DNA of 64,000 nucleotides from Elusimicrobiota bacterium (GTDB taxonomy: Bacteria > Elusimicrobiota > Elusimicrobia > UBA1565), in NCBI GenBank assembly GCA_041660925.1, contig JBAZVI010000013.1, positions 1-64,000 on the forward strand, written 5' to 3'. Position 1 is the stretch's first letter, and each line of letters starts with the position of its first letter. A program made the position numbers and the translations under genes. The notes beneath the pieces were generated by a model. That model ran no database searches, was not told the DNA's origin, and was given only the letters and a program-made list of their open reading frames with translations. Positions 54,393 through 63,300 of the stretch are shown here, piece by piece.

Positions 54393-54907
54393 GGCTTCCT
54401 CCCCAGAAGGGCGTCGATGTCGGCGGCGAGCGTCGAGGGGTCGGTCTCGCCGTAGTAGCGGCGGCGGACGACCCCTGCGCGGTCGATGAGGTACTTCGTC
54501 GGGATCCCCGAGACCCCGTAGGCGCGCGCGGTGGCGTAGTCGGCGAGCAGGACGGGATAGGGAAGGCCGTTCGAGCGGGCGAAGAGCGCGACCTCCGAGG
54601 AGTCCCCCTGGTCCACCGCCGCCGCGAGCAGCTCGAACTCCGCGCCGCGGTAGCGGCCGTAGAGGTCCTTGAGGGCGGGGATCTCCTCGGCGCAGGTCCC
54701 GCACCAGGTCGCCCAGAAATCCACGAGCACGACGCGGCCGCGCAGGTCGCTGAGCGAGATCGGGCGCCCGGCGAGGTCGCTGAGCCGGAAGTCCGGGGCC
54801 TGTGCGCCGGGGGCGAGGCCTCCTCCGCGCGGGGCGCAGTAGAGCAGCCAGGCCAGGCCGGCGGCGGCGACGGCGGCGAGCGTCCAGCGCGCCAACTTCG
54901 GGTTCAT
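54389..54907 (-). CDS. TlpA-like membrane-anchored thioredoxin
   Basis: The 172-aa protein has an N-terminal anchor (about residues 9-27) with a Cys24 in LLYCAP that could be lipidated, then a TlpA/ResA-type thioredoxin fold: APDFRLSDLAGRPISLSDLRGRVVLVDFWATWC. The active site is C69-G-T-C72; the cis-Pro loop is VSGIPTKYLID. It probably reduces disulfides in the periplasm or supports cytochrome maturation. It starts the five-gene operon with dsbA-like, fur-family, terC and mntP genes. A TACCCT box lies seven nt before the ATG. Confidence 0.9.
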   Translation of the reverse strand: MNPKLARWTLAAVAAAGLAWLLYCAPRGGGLAPGAQAPDFRLSDLAGRPISLSDLRGRVVLVDFWATWCGTCAEEIPALKDLYGRYRGAEFELLAAAVDQGDSSEVALFARSNGLPYPVLLADYATARAYGVSGIPTKYLIDRAGVVRRRYYGETDPSTLAADIDALLGRKP

Positions 54908-55010
54908 CCCGTGTAGGGTAGAAAATTTGGCAGAGGTCCTAAAGCGGGGGGGGCCCTTGGGACCCCCTCCGCCAGCCCGCTCGGCCCATGCCCCTCCCCG
55001 GCAGGGAAGG

Positions 55011-55016
55011 TATCCT
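55011..55016 (+). promoter_or_regulatory. Possible -10 element of the ppk2 gene
   Basis: TATCCT lies nine nt before the GTG at 55026. With a start about 7 nt downstream, the leader would be only 2-3 nt long. No -35 is visible. Confidence 0.35.
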
Positions 55017-55025
55017 TTCCTCAGA

Positions 55026-56345
55026 GTGAAAGACCTCCGCCTCACCCTCCTGAGCCCCGCGGCCCTCCTGCTCGCGGCGGTCCTGTGCCCGGCGGACTCC
55101 GCGCGCGCCCAGCAGGTCGTCTCGGCGGCTCCGGCGGCGGCCTCCGCGCTCAGCGGGGTCACGAGCGTCGCGGCGGTCCGGCTCGCGCTCCCCGACGCGA
55201 AGCTCTCCTCCCCGGTCGCGGCGCTGAACGCTCCGACGCCGGAGCTCGAGACCCTTCCCGCTTTGAAGACCGCCCAGGCCGCGGCGGCGGGCTCCGTTGC
55301 ACCTGCCGCGGCGAAGGTCCCGGCCGCGAAGCCGCGCGCTCATCGCGGCCGCAAGGCCGCGGCCGTTTCCGTCCCGGCACAGGCCGAGGCGGGCGCCGCC
55401 GCGGAGGCCGCGGAGGAGTCCAGCGGGCCGAAGGCGCTGGAGGCCCTCGAGGCGGTCGACGCCGGCGTGCACAAGGACGGCGGGAGCCGGGCGGACGCGG
55501 AGCTCGAGAAGACCTTTTACGGCCGCGAATCCCGGAGGCACATGGCGCCGGAGGGGGCGGACGGGGTCGTGGACCTGAGCGCGATCGACTCCTACGACAC
55601 CGGCCCCTTCGAGTCCGATCAGGAGAAGAAGGCCGGCAAGCGTCTGCGCGAGGATCAGGAGGAACTCGACGAGCTCCAGCAGATGCTCTATGCGCGCGGG
55701 GCCAAGTCCGTGCTCATCGTCCTGCAGGCCATGGACACGGCCGGCAAGGACGGCGTCATCCGCCACGTCATCGCCTCCCTCAACCCTCAGGGCATCAAGG
55801 TCACCCCCTTCAAGAAGCCCACCGAGAAGGAGAAGAAGCACCGCTGGCTCTGGCGCATCCGCAACGCGCTGCCCGGCAAGGGGATCATCGGCGTCTTCAA
55901 CCGCTCCCATTACGAAGACATCCTCGTCCCGACCGTCTACAAGACGCTTCCGGAGAAGGAGATCGAGAAGCGCTACGCGCAGATCAACGAGTTCGAGCGC
56001 GAGCTCACCGCGAGCGGGACCGTGGTGCTCAAGTTCTTCCTGCACATCTCCAAGGACGAGCAGAAGCGGCGTCTGCAGGAGCGGCTCGACAATCCCCGGA
56101 AGCATTGGAAGTTCAGCGCCGCGGACCTCAAGAGCCGCGAGAAGTGGGACGAGTTCCAGCAGGCCTACGGGAAGGTCCTCGCTCGCACGAGCACCGCGTG
56201 GGCGCCGTGGTTCGTCATCCCCGCCAACTACAAGTGGTACCGCAACTCGGCCGTCGGGCGCATCATCCTCGAAGCCATGTCGCGCATGGACCTCAGCTTC
56301 CCCGAACCCGAGTTTGACCCTAAAGAGATTAAAATCCCCGATTAG
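55026..56345 (+). CDS. ppk2: Polyphosphate kinase 2 with signal peptide and Ala/Pro-rich leader
   Basis: The 439-aa protein starts at GTG with a signal peptide (LLSPAALLLAAVLCPADSARA-QQ) and an Ala/Pro-rich leader to about residue 150. The PPK2 domain (about 195-435) has the Walker A-type loop VLQAMDTAGKDGVIRHV (Gln234-Gly243 core), VFNRSHYEDILVPTVY (lid), and PWFVIPANYKWYRN near the end. PPK2 moves phosphate between polyphosphate and nucleotides and is normally cytoplasmic. The leader resembles that of the RNB fusion at 8120. The catalytic motifs look intact. A terminator follows at 56418. An in-frame TTG at 54927 would remove the signal peptide from the N-terminus and is less likely. Confidence 0.88.
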   Translation: MKDLRLTLLSPAALLLAAVLCPADSARAQQVVSAAPAAASALSGVTSVAAVRLALPDAKLSSPVAALNAPTPELETLPALKTAQAAAAGSVAPAAAKVPAAKPRAHRGRKAAAVSVPAQAEAGAAAEAAEESSGPKALEALEAVDAGVHKDGGSRADAELEKTFYGRESRRHMAPEGADGVVDLSAIDSYDTGPFESDQEKKAGKRLREDQEELDELQQMLYARGAKSVLIVLQAMDTAGKDGVIRHVIASLNPQGIKVTPFKKPTEKEKKHRWLWRIRNALPGKGIIGVFNRSHYEDILVPTVYKTLPEKEIEKRYAQINEFERELTASGTVVLKFFLHISKDEQKRRLQERLDNPRKHWKFSAADLKSREKWDEFQQAYGKVLARTSTAWAPWFVIPANYKWYRNSAVGRIILEAMSRMDLSFPEPEFDPKEIKIPD

Positions 56346-56348
56346 CCA

Positions 56349-56500
56349 ACCCTTCCTCAACTCCCCTTCCTGCGGGAGGGGGCGCAGGGGGAGGGGGAAC
56401 TTCCGTAAAGAAGAGACAAGGCCCGCTTACGCGGGCCTTCTGTTTTTGGGGTCTCCCCCTTCCTTCACCTCTCCCCGAAGGGGGAGGAATTATGGAAACT
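56349..56500. repeat. Paired palindromic intergenic repeat (REP/BIME-like), copy 2
   Basis: Contains the 24-nt core (56359-56382) and 15-nt block (56387-56401) shared exactly with 38317-38340 and 38343-38357. A second unit in inverted orientation (about 56450-56497) flanks the ppk2 terminator, so the whole forms a long imperfect palindrome. Confidence 0.65.
56418..56446 (+). terminator. ppk2 terminator
   Basis: AAGGCCCGC/GCGGGCCTT (9-bp stem, loop TTAC) followed by CTGTTTTT. It is a canonical rho-independent terminator on the plus strand. Confidence 0.85.
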
Positions 56501-56501
56501 G

Positions 56502-57584
56502 TTAACGCGGGACGACACCAATACCAGCCTTCACTCGGCTGAGGTCGTACACTCCCCCACGCTGTATCCGCACTCCGCGCATGGGGTCCTTCTTGAAGAG
56601 CAGCGGGGTGTCGAGGTCGACGAAGCGGAAGCCGCCGAAGCCGGCGGCGAGGTGCGCGGAGCAGGTCATCGCGAGGCGGGACTCCACGTTGCCGCCGATC
56701 ATGAGCCCGAGCCCGGCGGCGCGGGCGGCGCGGGCGGTCTCGAGGGCGCGCAGGACGCCGCCCTTCATGAGCTTGATGTTGACGACCTGCGCGGCCTTCC
56801 GGCGCGCGAGGCGCAGGACGTCGCCGGGCCCGCAGCAGGACTCGTCGGCGGCGACGGGGACGCGGCCCGAGCGGAAGACCTCGGCGAGCCCGTCGAGGTC
56901 GTCCTTGCGCACGGGCTGCTCGAAGAGGTCCGCTCGGACGCCCGCGCGCGCGAGGAGGCGCAGCAGGCGAAGGGCCTCGGCCGGGCGGTAGCCCGCGTTG
57001 CCGTCGAGGAGGAGGGTCTTCGGCCGCGCGGCGCGCACGCAGGCGAGGACGCGCTCGGCGTCCTCGCCTGCGTCGCGTCCGACCTTGACCTTGAGCGCGT
57101 CGACGCCGAAGCGCCGGACGGCCGCGGCCATGCGCGCGGCTTCCTCGGCGGGCAGGATGGGGACGGTGACGTCGGTGCGCAGCCGGACCTGCGCGCCTCC
57201 GAAGAGGAGGCGCAAGGGCACTGCGCGGCTGCGGGTCCAGGCGTCGAGCAGCGCCATCTCGAGGCCGGCGCGCGCGCTCAGGCAGGGGACGCGTTCCGCG
57301 ATCTCCGCGGCGCGCGCGGCCCAGGCGTGCGCGCTGCGGCCGAGCAGCCAGCGCGCGGAGCGCACGGCGGCCAGGGCCTGGGCCTGCGTCTCCCCGTTGT
57401 AGGCCGGAAGGGGAGCGCACTCCCCGAAGCCGACGCTCCCGCCGCGCAGGCGCACGCGCACCAGCACGTTGCGCGCCGTGTCGTGCGAGCCGCCGGCGAT
57501 GGCGAAGTCGGTCGTGAGGCGTGCGTCGAGGGGGACGGCGGAGAGCGCGGCGACCTCCGCGCGCGCGGAGCAGCGCGCGCTCAT
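56502..57584 (-). CDS. Dipeptide epimerase-like enolase-superfamily enzyme
   Basis: The 360-aa protein has the muconate-lactonising-enzyme-subgroup layout: capping domain then barrel with KVKVG (catalytic Lys pair), LDGNAGY, FEQPV and ADES (metal ligands), VNIKLMKGG (second catalytic Lys) and GGNVESR. The pattern fits L-Ala-D/L-Glu epimerases (YcjG/YkfB type), which help recycle murein peptides; other dipeptide substrates are possible. The ATG at 57584 overlaps the thioredoxin-like gene by 4 nt. It is the last gene of the cupin-pyrB-thioredoxin-like-epimerase operon. Confidence 0.85.
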   Translation of the reverse strand: MSARCSARAEVAALSAVPLDARLTTDFAIAGGSHDTARNVLVRVRLRGGSVGFGECAPLPAYNGETQAQALAAVRSARWLLGRSAHAWAARAAEIAERVPCLSARAGLEMALLDAWTRSRAVPLRLLFGGAQVRLRTDVTVPILPAEEAARMAAAVRRFGVDALKVKVGRDAGEDAERVLACVRAARPKTLLLDGNAGYRPAEALRLLRLLARAGVRADLFEQPVRKDDLDGLAEVFRSGRVPVAADESCCGPGDVLRLARRKAAQVVNIKLMKGGVLRALETARAARAAGLGLMIGGNVESRLAMTCSAHLAAGFGGFRFVDLDTPLLFKKDPMRGVRIQRGGVYDLSRVKAGIGVVPR

Positions 57585-58633
57585 GGCTTCGCGCGGATGA
57601 AGTCGGTCTGGCAGTAGTCGGGGAACTCGAGGCCGTGCACGGCGAGCCCGGCGTCGTCGACGCTCAGCTGGACCTCATGGACGCCCGGGCGCCGGTTGCG
57701 CACGAGGGAGTACATGCGGGGGGAGGCGACGTCCACGTAGCTCTGGTCGTCCCCGTCCCAGCGCACGTCGGTGCCCGCGTTGCCCGTGTGCAGCCAGAGG
57801 TTGTCCTGCTTGACGAAGACGCGCAGCGGCCGGCGCTCCGCGTGCGAGAAGACCGCGAACGCCTCCGCGCCGCGGTAGACGGCCTGCAGGCGGGCGGTCC
57901 CGGGGCCGGCGGAGCGCAGGGCGTCGGGCTCCGGGCTCCATTCTCCGCCGAGGGCGACCTCGCCGTCGCGTGAGTCGACGAGCGCGTTATGGCGCCGCGA
58001 AGAGATGAGGACGGTCTTGACCCCTCGCCGGGCGCCGAGGTAGAGGGGCCGGGTCGCGACGCCGCAGTCGTCGCGCGCGGGCGGGTCCTTCACGGTCTCG
58101 GTCGAGCGGTAGCCGTTGAAGCGTTCGAGGGCCGCGAGGAGCTCTCGCTCGAACTCCGCCGACCCGCCCTCTCCGAGGCGGTCGAAGACGACGCGGCCCT
58201 TCTCGTCGATGAGGTAGAGGGCGGGCCAGCCCTCGTTGGCGAAATCCTTCCAGAGACGCCGCTGGGTGTCGAGGAGGACGGGGAAGCGCACGTCGAGGCT
58301 CCGGTAGGTCCGTCGAGCCCAGGCCGGGTCGCGCGCGAAGGAGTAGTCCGGGCTGTGGACGCCGATCACCATGAGGCCGTCGAGGGCGTAGCGGTTCCAC
58401 CAGCGCCGCACCGGCTCGAGGGCGCGCAGCGCGGCCCCGGAGTTGGCGTTGAGGAAGGCCAGCACGACGACGCGGCGCCCGCGCAGGCGCTCGAGGGAGA
58501 ACGGCTCGGAGTTGATCCAGGCGGCACCGGCGGGGAACTCCGGCGCCGGGGTCGTGATGGGACGCTCCGCCCGCGCCGGGACGGGCCCCAGGAGGGCCAG
58601 CCCGAGGAGCAGGGCCGAGAAGGCCGAGGTCAC
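57581..58633 (-). CDS. Exported thioredoxin-like protein lacking the CxxC, DipZ-like
   Basis: The 350-aa protein starts at GTG in a GTGA overlap with pyrB. A signal peptide (ALLLGLALLGPVPARA-ER) is followed by a TlpA/AhpC-type fold: VVVLAFLNANS, DGLMVIGVHSPDYSFARDP, WPALYLIDEKGRVVF. Where DipZ-type proteins have CxxC the sequence reads SGAA (about 65-68), so it cannot do dithiol chemistry. The C-terminal half (about 200-350; GGEWSPEPDALRSAG, RVFVKQDNLWLHTGNAGTD) resembles the beta-sandwich tail of DipZ. It is coupled to the epimerase. Its role is unknown, perhaps binding. Confidence 0.8.
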   Translation of the reverse strand: MTSAFSALLLGLALLGPVPARAERPITTPAPEFPAGAAWINSEPFSLERLRGRRVVVLAFLNANSGAALRALEPVRRWWNRYALDGLMVIGVHSPDYSFARDPAWARRTYRSLDVRFPVLLDTQRRLWKDFANEGWPALYLIDEKGRVVFDRLGEGGSAEFERELLAALERFNGYRSTETVKDPPARDDCGVATRPLYLGARRGVKTVLISSRRHNALVDSRDGEVALGGEWSPEPDALRSAGPGTARLQAVYRGAEAFAVFSHAERRPLRVFVKQDNLWLHTGNAGTDVRWDGDDQSYVDVASPRMYSLVRNRRPGVHEVQLSVDDAGLAVHGLEFPDYCQTDFIRAKP

Positions 58634-59700
58634 CGCGGTGCGGGCCTCTCGAGGAGCTGCTTTTCGACGCCGAAGATGAGGGCCATCAGCGCCGCGCGGG
58701 TCCAGAGCCCGTTGCGTTCCTGGCGCCAGTAGGCGGCGCGAGGGTCGGCGTCCACGCCCGGGTCGATCTCGCCTCTGCGGGGCAGGGGGTGGAGGATGAT
58801 CGCGTTCTTCTTGGCCAGGCGCATGTGCTCGGTCCGCAGCGCGTAGCGCGAGACGTCCACGCGGCCGGACTCCCCCGCCTTGTCGTGCTCGTCCTGCACG
58901 CGGGTCATGTAGACGGTGTCGGCTTCGCGCAGGGAGCCCTCGAAGTCGGTCGTCTCCTCGTAGCGCACCCCGGAGGCGTCGAGCGCCTTGAGGACCTCGG
59001 GCTTCATGCGGAACTCGGGGGGGGAGACGAGCAGGAGGCGCACCCCGCGGTAGACCCGCATCATCAGCGCGAGCGAGTGCACCGTGCGGCCGCGCTTGAG
59101 GTCCCCGACGAGCATGAGGGTCTTGCCGTCGATGCCGCCTTCGAGGTAGCGGTTCATCGTGTAGACGTCGAGCAGGGCCTGCGTGGGGTGCTGGAAGGTC
59201 CCGGCCCCGGCGTTGATGACGGGCACGGGCCGCGGCGCGTCGTGGAGCGTGCGGGCCGCGAGCTCGGCGAAGCCGTTCTCGAAGTGGCGGATGATGATGA
59301 GGTCGACGTAGCTCGCGAAGGTCCGGATGCCGTCCTCGAAGCTCTCGCCCTTCATCTCCGAGGAGGTCCGCGGGTCGCGAATCTCGCAGGTCTTCATCCC
59401 GAGGATGTGGCAGGCGTTCTGGAAGGAGAGGAAGGTCCGCGTCGAGGGCTGGGAGAAATAGAGCATGGCCCTCTTGTTCGAGAGGACGGTGGCGACGTAG
59501 TCGTCGCCCTCCTTCGTCTTCGTCAGGGCCCGCAGGTGGTCGGTGAGGCGGGTGAGGCGTTCGAGGATCGGGCGGTCGAATTGCTCCGCGAAAAGGCAGT
59601 GATAGAAGTCCCTTCCGCGGGAATAGTAGGCCAGCGTCTCGGGGGTGACGGGGGCGTGCGCCGCGGAGACTTCCGGGGGAGCGGCTTCAAGCGCGACCAT
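58630..59700 (-). CDS. pyrB: Aspartate carbamoyltransferase catalytic chain
   Basis: The 356-aa enzyme joins carbamoyl phosphate and aspartate. The carbamoyl-phosphate motif is FSQPSTRTFLSF; HPTQALLDVYT, DLKRGRTVHSL and ILHPLPRRGEID are the other family blocks. It is longer than the usual about 310 aa because of an N-terminal extension of about 45 residues. No pyrI gene is adjacent. GGAGG precedes the ATG, which overlaps the cupin gene by 14 nt. The other pyr genes are at 3.4-7.8 kb and 20-23.7 kb. Confidence 0.95.
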   Translation of the reverse strand: MVALEAAPPEVSAAHAPVTPETLAYYSRGRDFYHCLFAEQFDRPILERLTRLTDHLRALTKTKEGDDYVATVLSNKRAMLYFSQPSTRTFLSFQNACHILGMKTCEIRDPRTSSEMKGESFEDGIRTFASYVDLIIIRHFENGFAELAARTLHDAPRPVPVINAGAGTFQHPTQALLDVYTMNRYLEGGIDGKTLMLVGDLKRGRTVHSLALMMRVYRGVRLLLVSPPEFRMKPEVLKALDASGVRYEETTDFEGSLREADTVYMTRVQDEHDKAGESGRVDVSRYALRTEHMRLAKKNAIILHPLPRRGEIDPGVDADPRAAYWRQERNGLWTRAALMALIFGVEKQLLERPAPR

Positions 59701-60046
59701 AGTCGTCCTCCAGACGGGTGATGTCGTCTTCGGCGAGGTCGTCGCCGAGCGCGACCTCGATGAACGTCAGGTCGAGGGAGCCTGCGTTGGCGATGCGGTG
59801 GGCGGCTCCGAGCGGCACGTCGAGGGACTGCGCGGCGCTCAGGGCGCGGGAACGGCCTTCGAGGGTGACGAGCGCCTCCCCGGACACGATGAACCAGTGC
59901 TCGCTGCGGCGGGCGTGACGCTGATAGCTGAGCCGTCCTCCCGGCTTCACGCGGATCCGCTTGACCTTGTGGTCCGGGGCTTCGGAGAGGACCTGCCAGC
60001 TGCCCCAGGGACGGTCGTGGATGGGTCCGGCGGCGTCGCTCGGCAT
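59687..60046 (-). CDS. Stand-alone mannose-6-phosphate-isomerase-type cupin
   Basis: The 119-aa protein is a single cupin domain of the type found at the C-terminus of ManC/type II PMI: RPWGSWQVL, VKRIRVKPGGRLSYQRHARRSEHWFIVSGEA and VPLGAAHRIANAG. His and Glu residues of the metal site are present (QRH, EHW, AHR). Whether it isomerises sugars without the usual GMP domain is unclear. The ATG at 60046 begins the homology; an in-frame TTG at 60085 is possible. It is the first gene of the pyrB operon. Confidence 0.85.
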   Translation of the reverse strand: MPSDAAGPIHDRPWGSWQVLSEAPDHKVKRIRVKPGGRLSYQRHARRSEHWFIVSGEALVTLEGRSRALSAAQSLDVPLGAAHRIANAGSLDLTFIEVALGDDLAEDDITRLEDDYGRA

Positions 60047-60117
60047 GCGGGGGAGAGTTTCTCTTTTTAGGCCCTCCCTCGTCAATCCGTCGAGAGAACG
60101 GCGAAGGTAGATTCTCG

Positions 60118-60242
60118 TACTCTCGACCCCCTCACCCCCCAGTCCCCCTCGCCGGCACCCCGGCGCTGAAAGTGCCGGGACCGGACGCGGTAAGGAATCT
60201 GGCAGTCCGGACGCCCGGCGTGGCGGGAGAGGGGGAGAGGAT
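60118..60242. repeat. Palindrome-rich intergenic stretch
   Basis: A C-rich unit (CCCCTCACCCCCCAGTCC near 60128) and a G-rich unit (GGCGGGAGAGGGGGAGAGG near 60222) face each other around smaller hairpins (CGGCACCCCGGCG, GTGCCGGGACCGG). It may be a third, more diverged member of the family at 38311 and 56349. No gene is seen. Confidence 0.4.
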
Positions 60243-60251
60243 ATTTAGACC

Positions 60252-60292
60252 GTAAAAATGCAAAGGCCCCGGCTGCGGGGGCAGCCGGGGCC
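60252..60292 (-). terminator. Terminator of the coiled-coil gene
   Basis: On the minus strand a perfect 12-bp stem (GGCCCCGGCTGC / GCAGCCGGGGCC, loop CCCC) is followed by TTTGCATTTTTA. It lies 24 nt after the stop of the coiled-coil gene and isolates it from the cupin-pyrB operon. Confidence 0.85.
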
Positions 60293-60315
60293 ATAGATCT
60301 CTGCGGACGCTTCGC

Positions 60316-63300
60316 TCAGTCCTTGGTGTGCGGGCGGTCCTTGTTCTGGCGCAGCTCGAACTCGCGCAGGCGCCGCTCGTACTCTTTCTGGAGGTCGGCG
60401 CGTTCCTCGGAGAGGCGGCGGAGCTTTTCCTCGTACTGCGAGGCGAACTCCAGCTGCTTGAGCTCCCAGGACTTGCGGAGCTCGTTCTCGCGCTTGGCGG
60501 CCCCGGCGGAGAGTTCCTCCTCGCGCTTCTGCAGGTAGGCCTGGGCCCGCGTCTTCTCGCGCTCGAGGTCGGCGAGGCGCGCGCGCGCGGTCTCCTCGAG
60601 CTCCGCGGCCCGGCGTTCGCCCGACTCGCGCGCGGCGTCCCGCTCCTGCGCGACGAGCGTCTCGAACTCCTTGCGGCGCCGGTCGTGCTGTTCCTCCAGG
60701 GTCTGCCGGCGCGCGGCGCTCTGGCGCTCGGCCTCCTCGGTGCGGCGCGCCAGCGCGGCCTCCTTCTCCTGGAACTCCGCGCGCAGGCCGGCGATCTCGC
60801 GCTCGACGAGCTCGCCCTTCTGCATGTTCCACGAGTTCTCCTTGGACACCCATTCCGCGGTGAGCTTCTTCTCGAGCTCGAGGTACTTCATCTGAAGCGC
60901 CTCTTCGCGGGAGCGGTAGGAGGCGTCGAACTCGGTGCGCGCCTTGAAGAGCTGGTCCTCGTAGTTGAGGATGAGGTCCTTCTCCTTCTGCACGAGCAGG
61001 GCCTCGACCTCCTTCGTGCGGGAGCGGATGGTCTCCTCGAGCATGTTCTCGCGCTGCTGATACGAGAGCTCGAGCTCCTTGCGCCGCGTCTGCCAGTCGC
61101 GCTCCTGCGCGACCTCGCGTTCCTGACGTTCCTTCTCGAGGAGGTCGCGCTGCGAGGCGAGCCAGCGGGTCTTCTCCTCGGCGAGCCCCTGGAGGAGCTC
61201 GGCTTCGCGCGCCACCCACTTCGCATGGAAGTCGGTCTCGAGCTTCGTGAGCTCGAGCTTGCGCTGCTCGACGATGCCCTTGAGCTGCTCCTCCTTCTGT
61301 CGGAAGGTCTCCTGGAGCTGGCCCTCGCGGTTGCGGGCCTCGAGCTGGAGGGTCATGCGCAGGGCCTCGGCCTCCTCGCGCTGGCGGCGGGACTCCTCCT
61401 CGAGCCCCTCCGTGCGGGCGCGATGGTCGCCCTCGAGCTCCTTGAGGCGGCCCTGGACCTTCTCTTCGAGCTCCTCGCGCAGACGCTCGAGGATGCCCTC
61501 CTTCTGGCGGTAGGCCAGTTCGAGGCGCTCGCGCTCCTCGGTGAGGGTCTTCTCGCGCTGGATGATCCAGTCCTGCTCGCGGCGCGCCCAGGCCTCCTGG
61601 GCCTCGCGCTCCTTGGAGGCGTAGACGTCGCGCAGCTGGCGCTCGAGCCCGGCGTGGCGGCCCTCGAGGGTGGCCTTCTCCTTCGCGACGGCTTCCTCAT
61701 AGGAGCGGCGGTAGACGTCCTCCTTCTGGGCGACCTCGCTCTTGAGGGCCGCCTCGCGCGCGAAGAACTCCTCGCGCAGGCGCCGCTCCTTGTCCGCGTA
61801 GGCGCTCTCGAGGGCGGCTTTGAGACCCTTCCCGGATTCCTCGAGCTCCGCGCGGTCGGCCTTGAGCTTCTCGCGCTCGGACTCGAAGGCCTGGGCGCGC
61901 TGGCGCACGGCCTCCTCCTCCTTGCGCCGACCCTCGGCCTCGAGCTCGGCGCGCATCGTCTGATAGCGCCCCTCGAGCTCCGCTTCGACCGCCCGGACGC
62001 GCTCGTTCATCGTCTTGCGCTCCTCGAGCAGACGGCGGCGGCCCTCGGCCTCGACGGACTGGAGGCGCTCCTCCTGCTGGGCGCGCAGGGCCGAGGATTC
62101 CTTGAGATTCTTATCGACGAGCTCCTTGCGAAGGGACTCGAAGGAGGCTTCCTGCTCGCGCAGCCACTTCGTCTGCTCCTGCTGGAGCAGGCGGCGCAGC
62201 TCCGTCTCGCGGGAGAGGAAGGACTGTGTGAGCTCCTCCTGGCGCTTGGCGAGGGCGGCCTCGAGGACGCGGCGCTCGGCGTCGAGGTCCTGGGTGAAGC
62301 GGGTGCGGGCCTCTTCGAGGGAGCGGCCGTGCTCGGCCTGGAGGTCGCGCTCGCGCTGGGCCCAGTGAGAGACCGTGGACTCCTCGAGGCGGCGCATGCG
62401 CTCGCGCCACTCCCCTTCCTTGGCCGCGTGCTGGGCCTCGAGCTCGCGCACGCGCATCTTGACCTGCTCGTCGGCCTCGGCCTTCAGCCGGGTCTTCTCG
62501 ACGTCGAGTTCCTGAAGGCGCTGGAAGACCGTCTCCTCCTTGCGCGCGGCCTCCGCCTCGAGGGCGAGGCGGGCGGCGTCGAGCTGCTCGCGGTGGGCCT
62601 GGAGCGCCGTCTCGAACTTCTTGCGCTGCGCCTCCCACTCGCTCTGGGCCTTCTCCGCCTGCTCCGCCTGCAGCGCGTGGAAGCGCTCGGTGAGCGCCTC
62701 CTCCTTGCGCCGCGCTTCCTCGGCGAGCTTCTGCTCCCGGGTGAAGAGCTCGGCTTCCTTGCGCTCATAGGCCGCTTCGAGCGCCTTCTCGCGGTCGAGG
62801 AGCGCGCCCTCCTTCGTCTCGAAGGACGCGGCGAGCTCGTCGCGCTGGGAGGCGAGCTCGGCGCGGTTCTTCTCGAGGAGCTCGTCGAGGTGCTTCTGAT
62901 GCGCCTTCCAGAGCTCCTTCTCCTTGGCGACGAGCTGGTTCTGGATGGACTGATACTTCGTGATGAGCTGCTCCTCCGTCTTCTGATAATGGAGCTGGAC
63001 TTCCTGGTTGCGGCGCAGGATGTCCTCGTCGAGGCGCGATTCCTTCTCGCGGTAGTGCTCTTCGAGCAGCTTGCGCTCCGACTCGAGGCGGTCCTGCAGG
63101 CGGCCCCATTCCTTCTCGAAGCGGTGCTTGTTGGCGTCGTCGAGCTCGGCGGCCCGGGCGTTGTGCGCCTCGTCGTGGAGGCGCCGGCGCTCCTCGAGCT
63201 GGGCCTCCTTCGAGCGGAAGGCGGCTTCGAGCTCCTCGAGCCGGCGGTTCTGCTCTCCCTCCAGGCGCTTGCGCTGGTCCTCGACCTGCGCCTCCTTCTG

